DNA of 64,000 nucleotides from assembly GCF_000716785.1 (NCBI RefSeq), contig NZ_JNYY01000001.1:558001-622000 (forward strand), written 5' to 3'. Under the pieces are notes generated by a model. It made no database searches and was not told the origin of the DNA. It was given only the letters and a program-made list of their open reading frames with translations. Source of the stretch: Amycolatopsis vancoresmycina. GTDB taxonomy: Bacteria > Actinomycetota > Actinomycetes > Mycobacteriales > Pseudonocardiaceae. Position numbers and translations under genes: made by a program. Every line of letters starts with the position of its first letter. Position 1 is the stretch's first letter. Positions 17,083 through 25,546 of the stretch are shown here, one piece after another.

Positions 17083-18474
17083 TCACGGCCGGGGCTGGGT
17101 GCTCCACCAGGTCTGGCCGGCTTCCGGCAGCGTCGAGATCGGGTCGTAGTACGGGTAGCGCCGCTGCAGCGCCTCCGGGTCCTCTAGTTCGATCCCGGTC
17201 CGGTAGTTCTTGGTCCAGTAGGAAATCCCCAGCTCCCGGTCGTACTCGGCGAGCTGGTGCACCCAGCGCTTGCCGACGTAGGGCACGTCGCACACGATCC
17301 GCGGCGTCGCGTACCCGGGCAGGTACCCCATGATCGCGTGCTGCAGCTCCTGGGCCTCCCACACCGACACCCGCCAGTGCTCGGCATTCGGGATCATGTC
17401 GCACATGTAGAAGTAGTACGGCAGGATGTTCGCTTCCCCTTGCAGCGCAAAGCACAGGTCCAGCAGCGCCGCCGGGGTGGCGTTGACCCCGCGCATCAGC
17501 ACGCCCTGGTTGCGCACGTCCCGGACCCCGACGTTCAACGCCGTCTGCGCCGCCTCGGCCACCAGCGGCGTCACCGACTGGGCGTGGTTGACGTGCGTGT
17601 GGATCGCCAGGTTCACGCCACGACGCTGCGCGGTCACCGCCACGCGCTCCAGGCCCTCGACCACCTTCGGCTGGATCCAGTGCTGCGGCAGCGCGGCCAG
17701 TGCCTTCGTCGCCAGGCGGATGTCGCGGACGGTGTCGATGTCCATCAGGCGCATCAGGAACGACTCCAGCTGCGGCCACGGCACGTTGGCCACGTCGCCG
17801 CCGGAGACCACCACGTCGCGGACGCCCGGGGTCTTCTTCAGGTACGCGATCATCGCGTCCTGGCGGTCGACCGGCTTGAGGGTCAGCTTGTGCTTCTCGA
17901 CCGTCTCCGTAGAATTGCCGACCAGGTCCATGCGGGTGCAGTGGCCGCAGTACTGGGGGCAGGTCGAGATCATCTCGGCCAGCACCTTCGTCGGGTAGCG
18001 GTGGGTCAGGCCCTCCACCACCCACATCTCGGCCTCGTGCAGGGAGTCGCGCTCGGAGTGCGGGTGGCTCGGCCAGGTGGCGTCGCGGTCGCTCTTCACC
18101 GGGAGCATGTAGCGGCGGATCGGGTCGGCGTAGAACGCCTCGGTGACCTTGGCCGGGTCGGTGCCGGCCGTCGGGGCCATCGTGTTGAGCATCTGCGGGG
18201 GCAGCAGCATCGACATCGTCGCCAGTTCGCGCTGGTCGGCGAGCAAGTCGTCGTAGAAGCGCTCCTCGAGCAGGTCGCCCATCAGGGCGCGCAGCTGCTT
18301 GACGTTGCGGATGCAGTGCACCCGCTGCCACTGCGCGTCGCGCCACTCGGCTTCGGTGACGTCGTGCCAGCCGGGGAAACGGCGCCAGTCGGGTTCCACC
18401 AGCTCGGCGCGGGCGTACTCGTAGGGCTGGTCGAAGGCGGCGGCAGGCGTCACAGGTTCCTGGATCGCAGTCAC
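17083..18474 (-). CDS. KamA-family radical SAM aminomutase
   Basis: A 463-residue relative of lysine 2,3-aminomutase, a radical SAM and PLP enzyme that moves an amino group from C2 to C3 of an amino acid. The cluster motif CPQYCGHC (CxxxCxxC) lies at about residues 172-179, followed by TRMDLVGNS as in KamA. The usual PLP-lysine loop PGGGGK is replaced by VPYVGKR, with its lysine near residue 401, so the substrate may not be lysine. The start is GTG at 18474 with AGGAG five bases upstream. No partner genes for beta-lysine use are nearby. Confidence 0.8.
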   Translation of the reverse strand: MTAIQEPVTPAAAFDQPYEYARAELVEPDWRRFPGWHDVTEAEWRDAQWQRVHCIRNVKQLRALMGDLLEERFYDDLLADQRELATMSMLLPPQMLNTMAPTAGTDPAKVTEAFYADPIRRYMLPVKSDRDATWPSHPHSERDSLHEAEMWVVEGLTHRYPTKVLAEMISTCPQYCGHCTRMDLVGNSTETVEKHKLTLKPVDRQDAMIAYLKKTPGVRDVVVSGGDVANVPWPQLESFLMRLMDIDTVRDIRLATKALAALPQHWIQPKVVEGLERVAVTAQRRGVNLAIHTHVNHAQSVTPLVAEAAQTALNVGVRDVRNQGVLMRGVNATPAALLDLCFALQGEANILPYYFYMCDMIPNAEHWRVSVWEAQELQHAIMGYLPGYATPRIVCDVPYVGKRWVHQLAEYDRELGISYWTKNYRTGIELEDPEALQRRYPYYDPISTLPEAGQTWWSTQPRP

Positions 18475-18593
18475 TTGTACTCCTAGTCGTCGGGAACGCG
18501 TTAAAATATCCTGTCATAACGTTCTCACGGAGTAAATCTTCCTGCCTGCTGGGTCGCCGTCCCCCACGTGGCCGAAGGGGGCAGACTCAAGGT

Positions 18594-20189
18594 GTGACGG
18601 ACGAACACACCACGCTCCTGCTCGGCGGGCGCATCTACACCCCCGCCGGCCCCGACGCGACGGCGATGGCGGTCACCGGCGGCACCGTGGTCTGGGTCGG
18701 CCAGGACGCCCCGGCCCGCGCCCTGCACCCCGGCGCCGAAGAGATCGACCTCGACGGCGCGTTCGTCGCCCCCGCGTTCGTCGACGCCCACGTCCACGCC
18801 ACCGCCACCGGCCTGCACCTGACCGGCCTCGACCTCACCGGCGTCCGCGACCGCGCCACGCTGCTGGCCCGCGTCCGCACCGCCGCCGTTCCCGGCCAGG
18901 TCCTGCTCGCCCACGGCTGGGACGAGACCACCTGGACCGACCCGCGCCTGCCCAGCCGCGCCGAACTCGACGACGCCGCTTCCGGCGCGCCCGTCTACCT
19001 CAGCCGCGTCGACGTGCACTCCGCGCTGGTCTCCACCGCACTGGTCGAGCTGGCCCCGGCCGCCCGCGGCGCCGACGGGTGGTCGCCCGACGGCCCGCTG
19101 ACCCGCGCCGCCCACCACGCCGTCCGCGCGGCCGTGCGCGCCGCGATCACCCCGCAGCAGCGCGAACGCGCCCAGCGGGCCTTCCTCGCCGAGGCCGCGA
19201 AGCAGGGCATCGTCAGCGTCCACGAATGCGCCGGCCCCGACATCTCCGGCCGCGACGACCTCGCCGCCCTGCTCGCCCTGGCCGGGCCGCAGGCCCCCGA
19301 GGTCGTCGGTTACTGGGGCGAGCTCGGCGCCGTCGGAACCGCTCGCGAACTGGGCACCCGCGGCCTGGCCGGCGACCTGTTCGTCGACGGCGCCCTCGGC
19401 TCCCGCACCGCCGCGCTGAGCGAGCCCTACGCCGACCACCCGGGCCGGGGGACGCGCTACCTCGACGCCCACCGCATCGCCGAACACCTCACCACCTGCA
19501 CCGAAGCCGGGCTGCAGGCCGGCTTCCACGTCATCGGCGACGCCGCCGTCGCCGAAGTGATCGAAGGCTTCCGGCTCGCCGAGAAGGAAGTCGGGCAGCG
19601 CGCCCTCGCGGCCCGCCACCACCGCCTCGAACACCTCGAGATGGTCACCGCCGAACAGGCCAGGCAGCTGGCCGGCTGGGGCGCGGTCGCCTCCTCCCAG
19701 CCCCTGTTCGACGCGCTGTGGGGCGGCCGCGAAGGCATGTACGCCGAACGCCTCGGCGCGGACCGCGCGGCCGGCCTCAACCCCTTCGCCACGCTCGCCG
19801 CCGAAGGCGTCCTGCTCGCCTTCGGCTCCGACGCGCCGGTGACACCGCTGGACCCGTGGGCGAGCGTCCGCGCCGCGGCCTACCACCGCACCCCGGGCGC
19901 CGGCCTGTCGCCGCGGGCGGCCTTCACCGCCCACACCCGCGCCGGGCACCGCGCCGCCGGGGTCAACGACGGCGTCACCGGCAGCCTCGTCCCGGGCGCA
20001 CCGGCGCACTACGCGATCTGGGACGCCACCGACCTGGTCGTGGCCACCCCCGACAGCCGCGTGCAACGCTGGTCCACCGATCCGCGGGCCGGCGTCCCGC
20101 CGCTGCCGCGGCTCGAACCGGACGCCACCCTCCCGCGCTGCCTGCGCACGGTCCGCGCAGGTGCCGTCCTCCACGACGCCATCACCTAG
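18594..20189 (+). CDS. YtcJ-like metal-dependent amidohydrolase
   Basis: A 531-residue member of the amidohydrolase_3 (YtcJ) family of cytosolic metal-dependent hydrolases; the substrate is unknown. The HxH metal motif is DAHVHATATGLHL (about 65-75). Further family blocks are HGWDET, DGALGSRTAALSEPYAD, GFHVIGDAAV, RHHRLEHLEMV and FGSDAPVTPLDPW (the late metal-binding Asp). The length is normal for the family. The GTG start at 18594 lies 6 nt after CAGACT, a weak -10-like hexamer, so the transcript may be leaderless. Lnt follows 11 nt downstream. Confidence 0.85.
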   Translation: MTDEHTTLLLGGRIYTPAGPDATAMAVTGGTVVWVGQDAPARALHPGAEEIDLDGAFVAPAFVDAHVHATATGLHLTGLDLTGVRDRATLLARVRTAAVPGQVLLAHGWDETTWTDPRLPSRAELDDAASGAPVYLSRVDVHSALVSTALVELAPAARGADGWSPDGPLTRAAHHAVRAAVRAAITPQQRERAQRAFLAEAAKQGIVSVHECAGPDISGRDDLAALLALAGPQAPEVVGYWGELGAVGTARELGTRGLAGDLFVDGALGSRTAALSEPYADHPGRGTRYLDAHRIAEHLTTCTEAGLQAGFHVIGDAAVAEVIEGFRLAEKEVGQRALAARHHRLEHLEMVTAEQARQLAGWGAVASSQPLFDALWGGREGMYAERLGADRAAGLNPFATLAAEGVLLAFGSDAPVTPLDPWASVRAAAYHRTPGAGLSPRAAFTAHTRAGHRAAGVNDGVTGSLVPGAPAHYAIWDATDLVVATPDSRVQRWSTDPRAGVPPLPRLEPDATLPRCLRTVRAGAVLHDAIT

Positions 20190-20200
20190 AGTTCTCGGTT

Positions 20201-21814
20201 GTGGCAGTCACCGTGGCCGAGCCCGAGCCGGGCACCCCGCACCAGTCCGCCCGCACGCGGCGGTTCCCCCGTGCCTGGCTGCTGCGCACCCTCGCGGCGC
20301 TGGGGTCCGGCTTCGCCTACTACCTCAGCTTCGCGCCGCGCCCGCTGTGGTGGCTCGCGCCGCTGGCGTTCGCCGGGCTCGCGCTCGTGCTGCGCGGACG
20401 CCGGTTCCGGGCTGGCTTCGGCTACGGCTTCGCGTTCGGCCTGACGTTCTTCCTCCCGCTGCTGACCTGGCTGCTGGACTTCCTGGGCCCCGACTTCGGC
20501 CCGTGGCCGTGGCTGGGCCTGTCGTTCGCGCTGGCGCTCTACCACGGCCTGGCGGGCGGCCTGATCACGCTGGTGTCCCGCCTGCCCGCCGCGCCGCTGT
20601 GGGCGGCGCTGGTGTTCGTCGCGCTGGAAACGCCGCGGGCCTGGTTCCCGTTCGGCGGGTTCCCGTGGGGGCGGGTCGCGTTCAGCCAGCCCGAAGGCGC
20701 GTTCCTGCCGCTCGCCTCGATCGGCGGCGCCCCGCTGGTCGGCCTCGCGGTCGTCGCCACCGGCTTCGGCCTGGCCGCGCTCGCCGCCCGGCTGCGGCAG
20801 GCCCGCAAGGCCACCCGGCCGGTGGTCTTCGCCGCCCTCGGCACGCTGCTGCCCGTCGTCGCCGGTCTCGCGCTGTGGCCGTCGATCGGCACCGGCGCGC
20901 AGGACGGCGAGCGCACCGTCGCGACCGTCCAGGGCAACGCCCCCGACATCGGCCTGGCCCTGCAGGGGGAGCGGACGCTGCTGCGCCGCAACACCCTCGC
21001 CGAGAGCGAACGGCTGCTGGCGGCGATCCAGGCCGGGAAGGTGCCCAAGCCGGACCTGGTGGTGTGGCCGGAGAGCGCGACCACGGTCACCGGCCCGGAC
21101 CCGCAGGTCGACCGGCTCGTCACGAACTTCGGCGTCCCCGCGCTGATCGGGGCGCTCTACGCCCTGCCGGACGGGCACCTCCAGAACTCCGTCATCACCT
21201 GGGACCCGCGCACCGGGCCCGGCCCGCGCTACGCCAAGCAGCAGCTGGTGCCCTTCGGCGAGTACGTCCCGGCCCGCAAGGTCGCCGAGCTCGTCACCCC
21301 GTTCCTCGACTCCGAGACCGTGGACATGGTCCCCGGCGACGGGACGAACCAGGCCATGGCCGCCGCGGGCACGAAGATCGGCGTGTTCGTCTGCTACGAA
21401 GCGGCCTTCGACTACCCGGCCCGCGACGCGGTGCGCGACGGCGCCGAACTGCTCGTCGTCCCCACCAACAACGCCTGGTACGGCCGCAGCGAGATGAGCT
21501 ACCAGCAGCTGGCCATGTCGCGGCTGCGGGCGGTCGAGCACGGCCGCGCGGTCGTGGTGTCCGCGGTCTCCGGGGTGAGCGCGATCGTCGCACCCGACGG
21601 GACCGTGACCAGCTCAACGGGCCTTTTCACGGCGGATTCCCTGGTCGGGCGCGTCCCGCTGCGGACGCAGACTACGCTGTCGGATCAACTAGGTGCGTGG
21701 ACGGAGTACGGGCTGCTGGCTCTGGCGATCGCCGGGGTGGCCGGTGGGCTCGTACTCCGTTTTCGCACCCGGCGCGGCAGCGCCGGCACGGCAGCAGGGG
21801 AAGCGGCGGACTGA
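20201..21814 (+). CDS. lnt: Apolipoprotein N-acyltransferase
   Basis: A 537-residue polytopic membrane enzyme that adds the third acyl chain to bacterial lipoproteins. The N-terminal part is a run of hydrophobic helices (about 25-235). The nitrilase-fold domain follows, and all three expected catalytic residues are present: Glu291 in VVWPES, Lys346 in YAKQQLVPFGEYVP and Cys398 in GVFVCYEAAF. A last transmembrane helix lies at about 505-525. The GTG start at 20201 sits 8 nt after TAGAGT, a good -10 hexamer, so a leaderless transcript starting inside the end of the previous gene is likely. The next gene encodes polyprenol-phosphate mannose synthase. In Mycobacterium tuberculosis the two activities are fused, and here they are separate neighbours. 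Confidence 0.93.
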   Translation: MAVTVAEPEPGTPHQSARTRRFPRAWLLRTLAALGSGFAYYLSFAPRPLWWLAPLAFAGLALVLRGRRFRAGFGYGFAFGLTFFLPLLTWLLDFLGPDFGPWPWLGLSFALALYHGLAGGLITLVSRLPAAPLWAALVFVALETPRAWFPFGGFPWGRVAFSQPEGAFLPLASIGGAPLVGLAVVATGFGLAALAARLRQARKATRPVVFAALGTLLPVVAGLALWPSIGTGAQDGERTVATVQGNAPDIGLALQGERTLLRRNTLAESERLLAAIQAGKVPKPDLVVWPESATTVTGPDPQVDRLVTNFGVPALIGALYALPDGHLQNSVITWDPRTGPGPRYAKQQLVPFGEYVPARKVAELVTPFLDSETVDMVPGDGTNQAMAAAGTKIGVFVCYEAAFDYPARDAVRDGAELLVVPTNNAWYGRSEMSYQQLAMSRLRAVEHGRAVVVSAVSGVSAIVAPDGTVTSSTGLFTADSLVGRVPLRTQTTLSDQLGAWTEYGLLALAIAGVAGGLVLRFRTRRGSAGTAAGEAAD

Positions 21815-21840
21815 CCGCCGCGGATATCGGAGGAGCACGG

Positions 21841-22608
21841 ATGTCGCAGGCGCCGCGGGGGGCCCGGGAAATCGAGCCGGTGCTGGTGGTGATCCCGACC
21901 TACAACGAGCGGGAGAACCTCGGCCCGATCCTGGACCGCCTGCACAAGGCACTCCCGGACGTGCACGTGCTCGTGGTGGACGACGGCAGCCCGGACGGCA
22001 CCGGCGAGCTCGCCGACGAGCGCGCGGCGGCGAACGACCACGTCCACGTGCTGCACCGCACCGAGAAGGCCGGCCTGGGCGCGGCCTACATCGCCGGCTT
22101 CCGCTGGGGACTGGCGCGGGAGTACAACACGATCGTCGAGATGGACGCCGACGGCTCGCACGCCCCGGAGGACCTGCCGCGGCTGCTGGACGCGGTCGGC
22201 GACGCCGACCTGGCGATCGGCTCGCGGTACGTGCCGGGCGGCGCGGTGGTGAACTGGCCGGTCAAGCGCCAGGTCCTCTCCCGCGGCGCGAACCTCTACT
22301 CGCAGCTCGCGCTCGGCATGCGGGTGCGCGACATCACCGCCGGGTTCCGCGCCTACCGCCGTCCGGTGCTGGAGAAGCTGGCCCTGGACGAGGTCAACTC
22401 CCACGGCTACTGCTTCCAGATCGACCTGACGATCCGCACCGACGAGGCCGGGTTCGAGATCGTCGAGGTCCCGATCACGTTCACCGAGCGCGAGATCGGC
22501 GAGTCGAAGATGAACGGCTCGATCATCCAGGAGGCGTTCCTGCGGGTGGCGAAGTGGGGCCTCGGGCGCCGCTGGCACCAGCTGCGCCGGCTGGTCAAGC
22601 GCGCCTGA
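21841..22608 (+). CDS. ppm1: Polyprenol-phosphate mannosyltransferase
   Basis: A 255-residue GT2-family glycosyltransferase that makes polyprenol-phosphate-mannose from GDP-mannose, the donor for lipoglycan and protein mannosylation. The N-terminus VLVVIPTYNERENL, the VVDDGSPDGTG block and the metal-binding EMDADGSHAPEDLP (about 100-113) are characteristic. ITAGFRAYRR and HGYCFQID follow as in Dpm1/Ppm1. It lacks the C-terminal membrane domain of some homologues, which suits a split arrangement with the membrane-anchored Lnt encoded upstream. ATG 21841 follows GGAGGAGCACGG. Confidence 0.92.
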   Translation: MSQAPRGAREIEPVLVVIPTYNERENLGPILDRLHKALPDVHVLVVDDGSPDGTGELADERAAANDHVHVLHRTEKAGLGAAYIAGFRWGLAREYNTIVEMDADGSHAPEDLPRLLDAVGDADLAIGSRYVPGGAVVNWPVKRQVLSRGANLYSQLALGMRVRDITAGFRAYRRPVLEKLALDEVNSHGYCFQIDLTIRTDEAGFEIVEVPITFTEREIGESKMNGSIIQEAFLRVAKWGLGRRWHQLRRLVKRA

Positions 22609-22631
22609 GCCGTTCCGGGTCGTTCTGGGCC

Positions 22632-23438
22632 ATGATGGGGCCGGTGACGACCATCGTGGCCTTCCACGCCCACCCCGACGACCCGGTCCTGCTCAGCGGC
22701 GGCACCCTGGCCCGCGCGGCGGCCGACGGGCACCGGGTGGTGGTCGTGGTGGCCACCGACGGCATGGCCGCCGAGCACCCGACGCCGCGCTGGGCCGAGC
22801 TGGAGGCCGCGGCGGCCATCCTCGGCGTCCGGCGGGTCGTGCACCTGGGGTACGCCGACAGCGGCCACGGTCCCGTGCTGTACGCGGATCCGCCGGGCCG
22901 GGTCCGTTTCGCGCGCGCGGACACCGAGGAGGCTGCGCACCGGCTCGCGGCGCTGCTGCACGAGGAGCGCGCCGATCTGCTGCTCGGTTACGACGGCAAC
23001 GGCGGCTACGGGCACCGCGACCACGTGAAGGTGCATGAAGTGGCCCGGCGGGCGGCCCGGCTGACCGGGACGCGGCTGCTGGAGGCCACCCTGCCGCGCG
23101 AGTTCGCGCTGCGGTTCGTGCGGGTGGTGCGGGCGCTGCGGATCCCGTTCGACTACGACGTCGAGGCCCTGGAGCGGGCCTACAGCCCGGCCTCGGCGGT
23201 CACCCACCGGTTCGACGTGCGGCGCTTCTCCGGGCGCAAGCAGGCGGCGCTGGCTGCGCACGTGTCCGACGTCCGCGGCACCGGGCGGCTCTCGGCGGTG
23301 CTGCGGCTGCTCGTGTGGCTGCCGGCGCCGCTTTTCGGGCTGGTGGCGGGCCGTGAGTGGTACACCGAGGTCACGCCCTCAGGATCGCCACACCGCCCTC
23401 TGCAAGTTTCTGCACGTTCTGGTCGTCGGCGTCGGTGA
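22632..23438 (+). CDS. PIG-L family deacetylase
   Basis: A LmbE/PIG-L zinc deacetylase of about 268 residues, a family that removes N-acetyl groups from GlcNAc-type sugars. The metal motif is AHPDDPVLLSGG near the N-terminus, where most members have HPDDE. The second motif, GHRDHVKVHEVARRAA, is intact. The start is uncertain: ATG at 22632 or 22635, or GTG at 22644 behind GGGG. The C-terminal tail (SARSGRRRR) overlaps the stop end of the convergent DeoR gene by 68 nt and is probably not conserved. The substrate cannot be read from context. Confidence 0.8.
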   Translation: MMGPVTTIVAFHAHPDDPVLLSGGTLARAAADGHRVVVVVATDGMAAEHPTPRWAELEAAAAILGVRRVVHLGYADSGHGPVLYADPPGRVRFARADTEEAAHRLAALLHEERADLLLGYDGNGGYGHRDHVKVHEVARRAARLTGTRLLEATLPREFALRFVRVVRALRIPFDYDVEALERAYSPASAVTHRFDVRRFSGRKQAALAAHVSDVRGTGRLSAVLRLLVWLPAPLFGLVAGREWYTEVTPSGSPHRPLQVSARSGRRRR

Positions 23439-24120
23439 TCACGCCGGCGACGTCGGCGAAGGGCAGCACGGTGAACCGCGAAGCCGTGCCGAGCTTTTCG
23501 GCGCTGGCCAGCACGTAGGTGTCGGCCGCGCGCCGGGCCAGCGCGCGTTTCATGGCGGCTTCGTCGGCGTCGCCGGTGGTGAGCCCGGCCTCGGGGTGGA
23601 CCCCGGTGACACCGAGCAGGAAGACGTCGGCGCTGATCGACTGGGCGGCCTCGGCCGCGGCGGCGCCGCAGGTCACGGCGGAGTGCCGGAACAGCCGCCC
23701 GCCGAGCAGGAAGACCTCGATGCCGTGGTGGCCGAGCAGGGCGACCGCGACGGTCGGGCTGTGGGTGACGACGGTGGCTTCGAGGTCTTTGGGCAGGGCG
23801 TTCGCGACGGCGAGGGTGGTGGTGCCGCCGTCGAGGATGACCGTGGAGCCGGGCCGGACCAGCGCGGCAGCGACCGCGGCGACCCGGTCCTTGCCGTCGA
23901 CGGCGATGGCCGTCCGGCTCGCGTAGTCGGCGAGCGCGGGGGAGACGGGCAGGGCGCCGCCGTAGACGCGCTGGCAGAGCCCGGCGGCTGCGAGGTCGCG
24001 CAGGTCGCGGCGGATGCTGTCTTCGGACACCCCCAACTCGGCCGCGACGTCTTTGGCCAGCACCTTGCCGTCGGCGGCGAGCCGGGCGAGCAGCAGTTCA
24101 CGGCGTTCCGCGACCAGCAT
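23371..24120 (-). CDS. DeoR-family transcriptional regulator
   Basis: A 249-residue DeoR/GlpR-type repressor. The winged helix-turn-helix is at residues 5-55 (LAKDVAAELGVSEDSIRRDLRDL). A sugar-phosphate-sensing domain of the DeoRC/RpiA fold carries LDGGTTTLAVANAL and AAEAAQSISADVFLLGVTGV. ATG 24120 follows AAGGAGGATC. It is divergent from the NudK-like gene with only 48 nt between them, so it probably controls that promoter and itself. The ligand is likely a phosphorylated sugar. Confidence 0.9.
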   Translation of the reverse strand: MLVAERRELLLARLAADGKVLAKDVAAELGVSEDSIRRDLRDLAAAGLCQRVYGGALPVSPALADYASRTAIAVDGKDRVAAVAAALVRPGSTVILDGGTTTLAVANALPKDLEATVVTHSPTVAVALLGHHGIEVFLLGGRLFRHSAVTCGAAAAEAAQSISADVFLLGVTGVHPEAGLTTGDADEAAMKRALARRAADTYVLASAEKLGTASRFTVLPFADVAGVITDADDQNVQKLAEGGVAILRA

Positions 24121-24168
24121 GCACGATCCTCCTTGTTTCTTCCGAGTCGTGCACATTATGGTCGCGGT

Positions 24169-24777
24169 ATGACCTCTTCGACAAGCCCGTCCCGCAACCC
24201 GCGGGTCCGGGTCACCGACGTCGAGCTGCTGTCGTCGGCCTGGTACGTGCTGCGCCGCACGACGTTCGACTACCAGCACGCCGACGGCCACTGGACGACC
24301 GAGCAGCGCGAGACCTACGACCGCGGCAACGGCGCGACGGTGCTGCTCTACGACGCGGACGGCGGCACGGTCCTGCTGACCCGCCAGTTCCGCTACCCGG
24401 TCTACGTCAACGACCACCCGGACGGCATGTTCATCGAGACCGCGGCCGGCCTGCTGGACGCCGACGACCCGGAAACGGCGATCCGCCGCGAGGCGGAGGA
24501 GGAAACCGGCGTCCGCATCGGCTCGCTGGAGCACGTGTTCGACGTCTACACGAGCCCGGGCTCGGTCACCGAGCGCCTGCACTGCTACGCGGCCCCCTAC
24601 GACCCGGCCGACCGCGGTACGGGCGGCGGCCTGGCGGAGGAGGGCGAGGACATCGAGGTCCTGGAGCTCCCGTTCCCGAAGGCCCTGGAAATGATCGGCA
24701 CCGGCGAGATCGCGGACGCGAAAACGATCATGCTCCTGCAGTGGGCGGCCCTGCACGGCCCCTTCCGCCCGAGCTAG
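24169..24777 (+). CDS. nudK: NudK-like GDP-mannose pyrophosphatase
   Basis: A 202-residue Nudix hydrolase that resembles Escherichia coli NudK along its whole length. The Nudix region GLLDADDPETAIRREAEEETGV keeps the REAEEETGV core. Downstream blocks VYTSPGSVTER, GEDIEVLELPF, ALEMIGTGEI and DAKTIMLLQ are the distinguishing NudK-type features. Expected activity is hydrolysis of GDP-mannose and related nucleotide sugars. A GDP-mannose-using enzyme (Ppm1) is encoded nearby. ATG 24169 lies 6 nt after TATGGT, so it is probably leaderless. Confidence 0.85.
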   Translation: MTSSTSPSRNPRVRVTDVELLSSAWYVLRRTTFDYQHADGHWTTEQRETYDRGNGATVLLYDADGGTVLLTRQFRYPVYVNDHPDGMFIETAAGLLDADDPETAIRREAEEETGVRIGSLEHVFDVYTSPGSVTERLHCYAAPYDPADRGTGGGLAEEGEDIEVLELPFPKALEMIGTGEIADAKTIMLLQWAALHGPFRPS

Positions 24778-24786
24778 AACCGGCCG

Positions 24787-24851
24787 CCGAACGTCGCGAA
24801 TGACTCATTCGGGACACCGGACGTCCCGAATGAGTCATTCGCGACGTTCGG
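24787..24851. repeat. Perfect 29-bp inverted repeat
   Basis: Two perfect 29-bp arms (24787-24815 and 24823-24851) separated by ACCGGAC. Each arm contains GCGAATGACTCATTCGGGAC or its complement, so the arms themselves hold short palindromes (GAATGACTCATTC). It lies directly after the stop of the NudK-like gene and before a second, classical terminator hairpin. The form suggests a dispersed intergenic element rather than a simple terminator. Confidence 0.8.
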
Positions 24852-24895
24852 GGCGGGGGGTTGGAGGGGCTGGGGGGCCTGGGGCTGGGTAGGCG

Positions 24896-24930
24896 AAAGG
24901 CCCCCGCGGGGGGAGGTCGCGGGGGCCTTT
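24896..24930. terminator. GC hairpin between nudK and rbpA
   Basis: Perfect 13-bp arms, AAAGGCCCCCGCG (24896-24908) and CGCGGGGGCCTTT (24918-24930), around a 9-nt loop. The T-ending right arm suits transcription from the plus strand, and the A-starting left arm suits the opposite direction. It can serve both convergent genes. Confidence 0.8.
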
Positions 24931-24973
24931 CCGTTGTGGTGGGAGCTGGGCTACGGGGCCGAGTTCCGCTGGG

Positions 24974-25321
24974 TCACGCCGACCGGGAGGTGCGGCGGCC
25001 CTTCAGCTCGGCGAGACGTTCGTTGAGCAGGTCCTCGAGCTCGGGGATCGTGCGCCGCTCGAGCAGCATGTCCCAGTGGGTGCGCGGCGGCTTGACCTTC
25101 TTCTGCTCGGGCTGCCCGCCATCGACGATCTCCGATTCGCTGCCGTGCAGGCGGCACTCCCAGACCGTCGGGATCTCGGCGTCGTCGGAGAACGGCACCT
25201 CGAACTCGTGGTTCTTCGGGCAGGCGTAGCGCACGGTGCGGCGTGGGGCGAGGTCGTGGTTGCGGTCGGTCTCGTAGCTGACCGCTCCCAGCCGGCTTCC
25301 ACGAAGAACACGGTCGGCCAT
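24974..25321 (-). CDS. rbpA: RNA polymerase-binding protein RbpA
   Basis: A 115-residue actinobacterial transcription factor that binds RNA polymerase and the principal sigma factor and stabilises open complexes. The N-terminal MADRVLRGSRLGAVSYETD, the core domain with VRYACPKNHEFEVPF, and the C-terminal sigma-interaction helix (THWDMLLERRTIPELEDLLNERL in part) are all typical. Length is normal. The start is ATG at 25321 behind GAAAGGA. A SigR-type promoter lies 56-82 nt upstream, which matches the oxidative-stress control known for rbpA in Streptomyces. Confidence 0.97.
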   Translation of the reverse strand: MADRVLRGSRLGAVSYETDRNHDLAPRRTVRYACPKNHEFEVPFSDDAEIPTVWECRLHGSESEIVDGGQPEQKKVKPPRTHWDMLLERRTIPELEDLLNERLAELKGRRTSRSA

Positions 25322-25376
25322 GATGGGTCCTTTCAGTCAGCTCCGGGGTGGAGCCAGGGTGATGCTCACCCTATGC

Positions 25377-25403
25377 AACGACCCAGGCCCCGGGAGGATT
25401 CCC
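25377..25403 (-). promoter_or_regulatory. SigR/SigH-type promoter of rbpA
   Basis: On the minus strand GGGAAT (25403-25398) is followed after exactly 18 nt by GTT (25379-25377). This is the thiol-stress sigma consensus GGGAAT-N18/19-GTT. Transcription should start near 25370, leaving a leader of about 50 nt before the rbpA start. Confidence 0.8.
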
Positions 25404-25546
25404 GGGACACCATGTCGTTGCTCACGATGAGCTGCGTCACCCACCGGGATCAGCTTCCTCTAGTAGGAGGCGTTTCGCGCTCCGGCGTGACGTCAATACG
25501 GCCTTCTTAGTGCTGATATCCCCCGGATGGGCTACTAGCGTCTCGC

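Noticed and set aside
20161..22608. Single long plus-strand frame spanning Lnt and Ppm1, as in a fused Lnt-Ppm1
   Set aside because: The frame that runs across both is a shadow for the Lnt part. The real Lnt frame stops at 21814 and Ppm1 has its own start and ribosome binding site.
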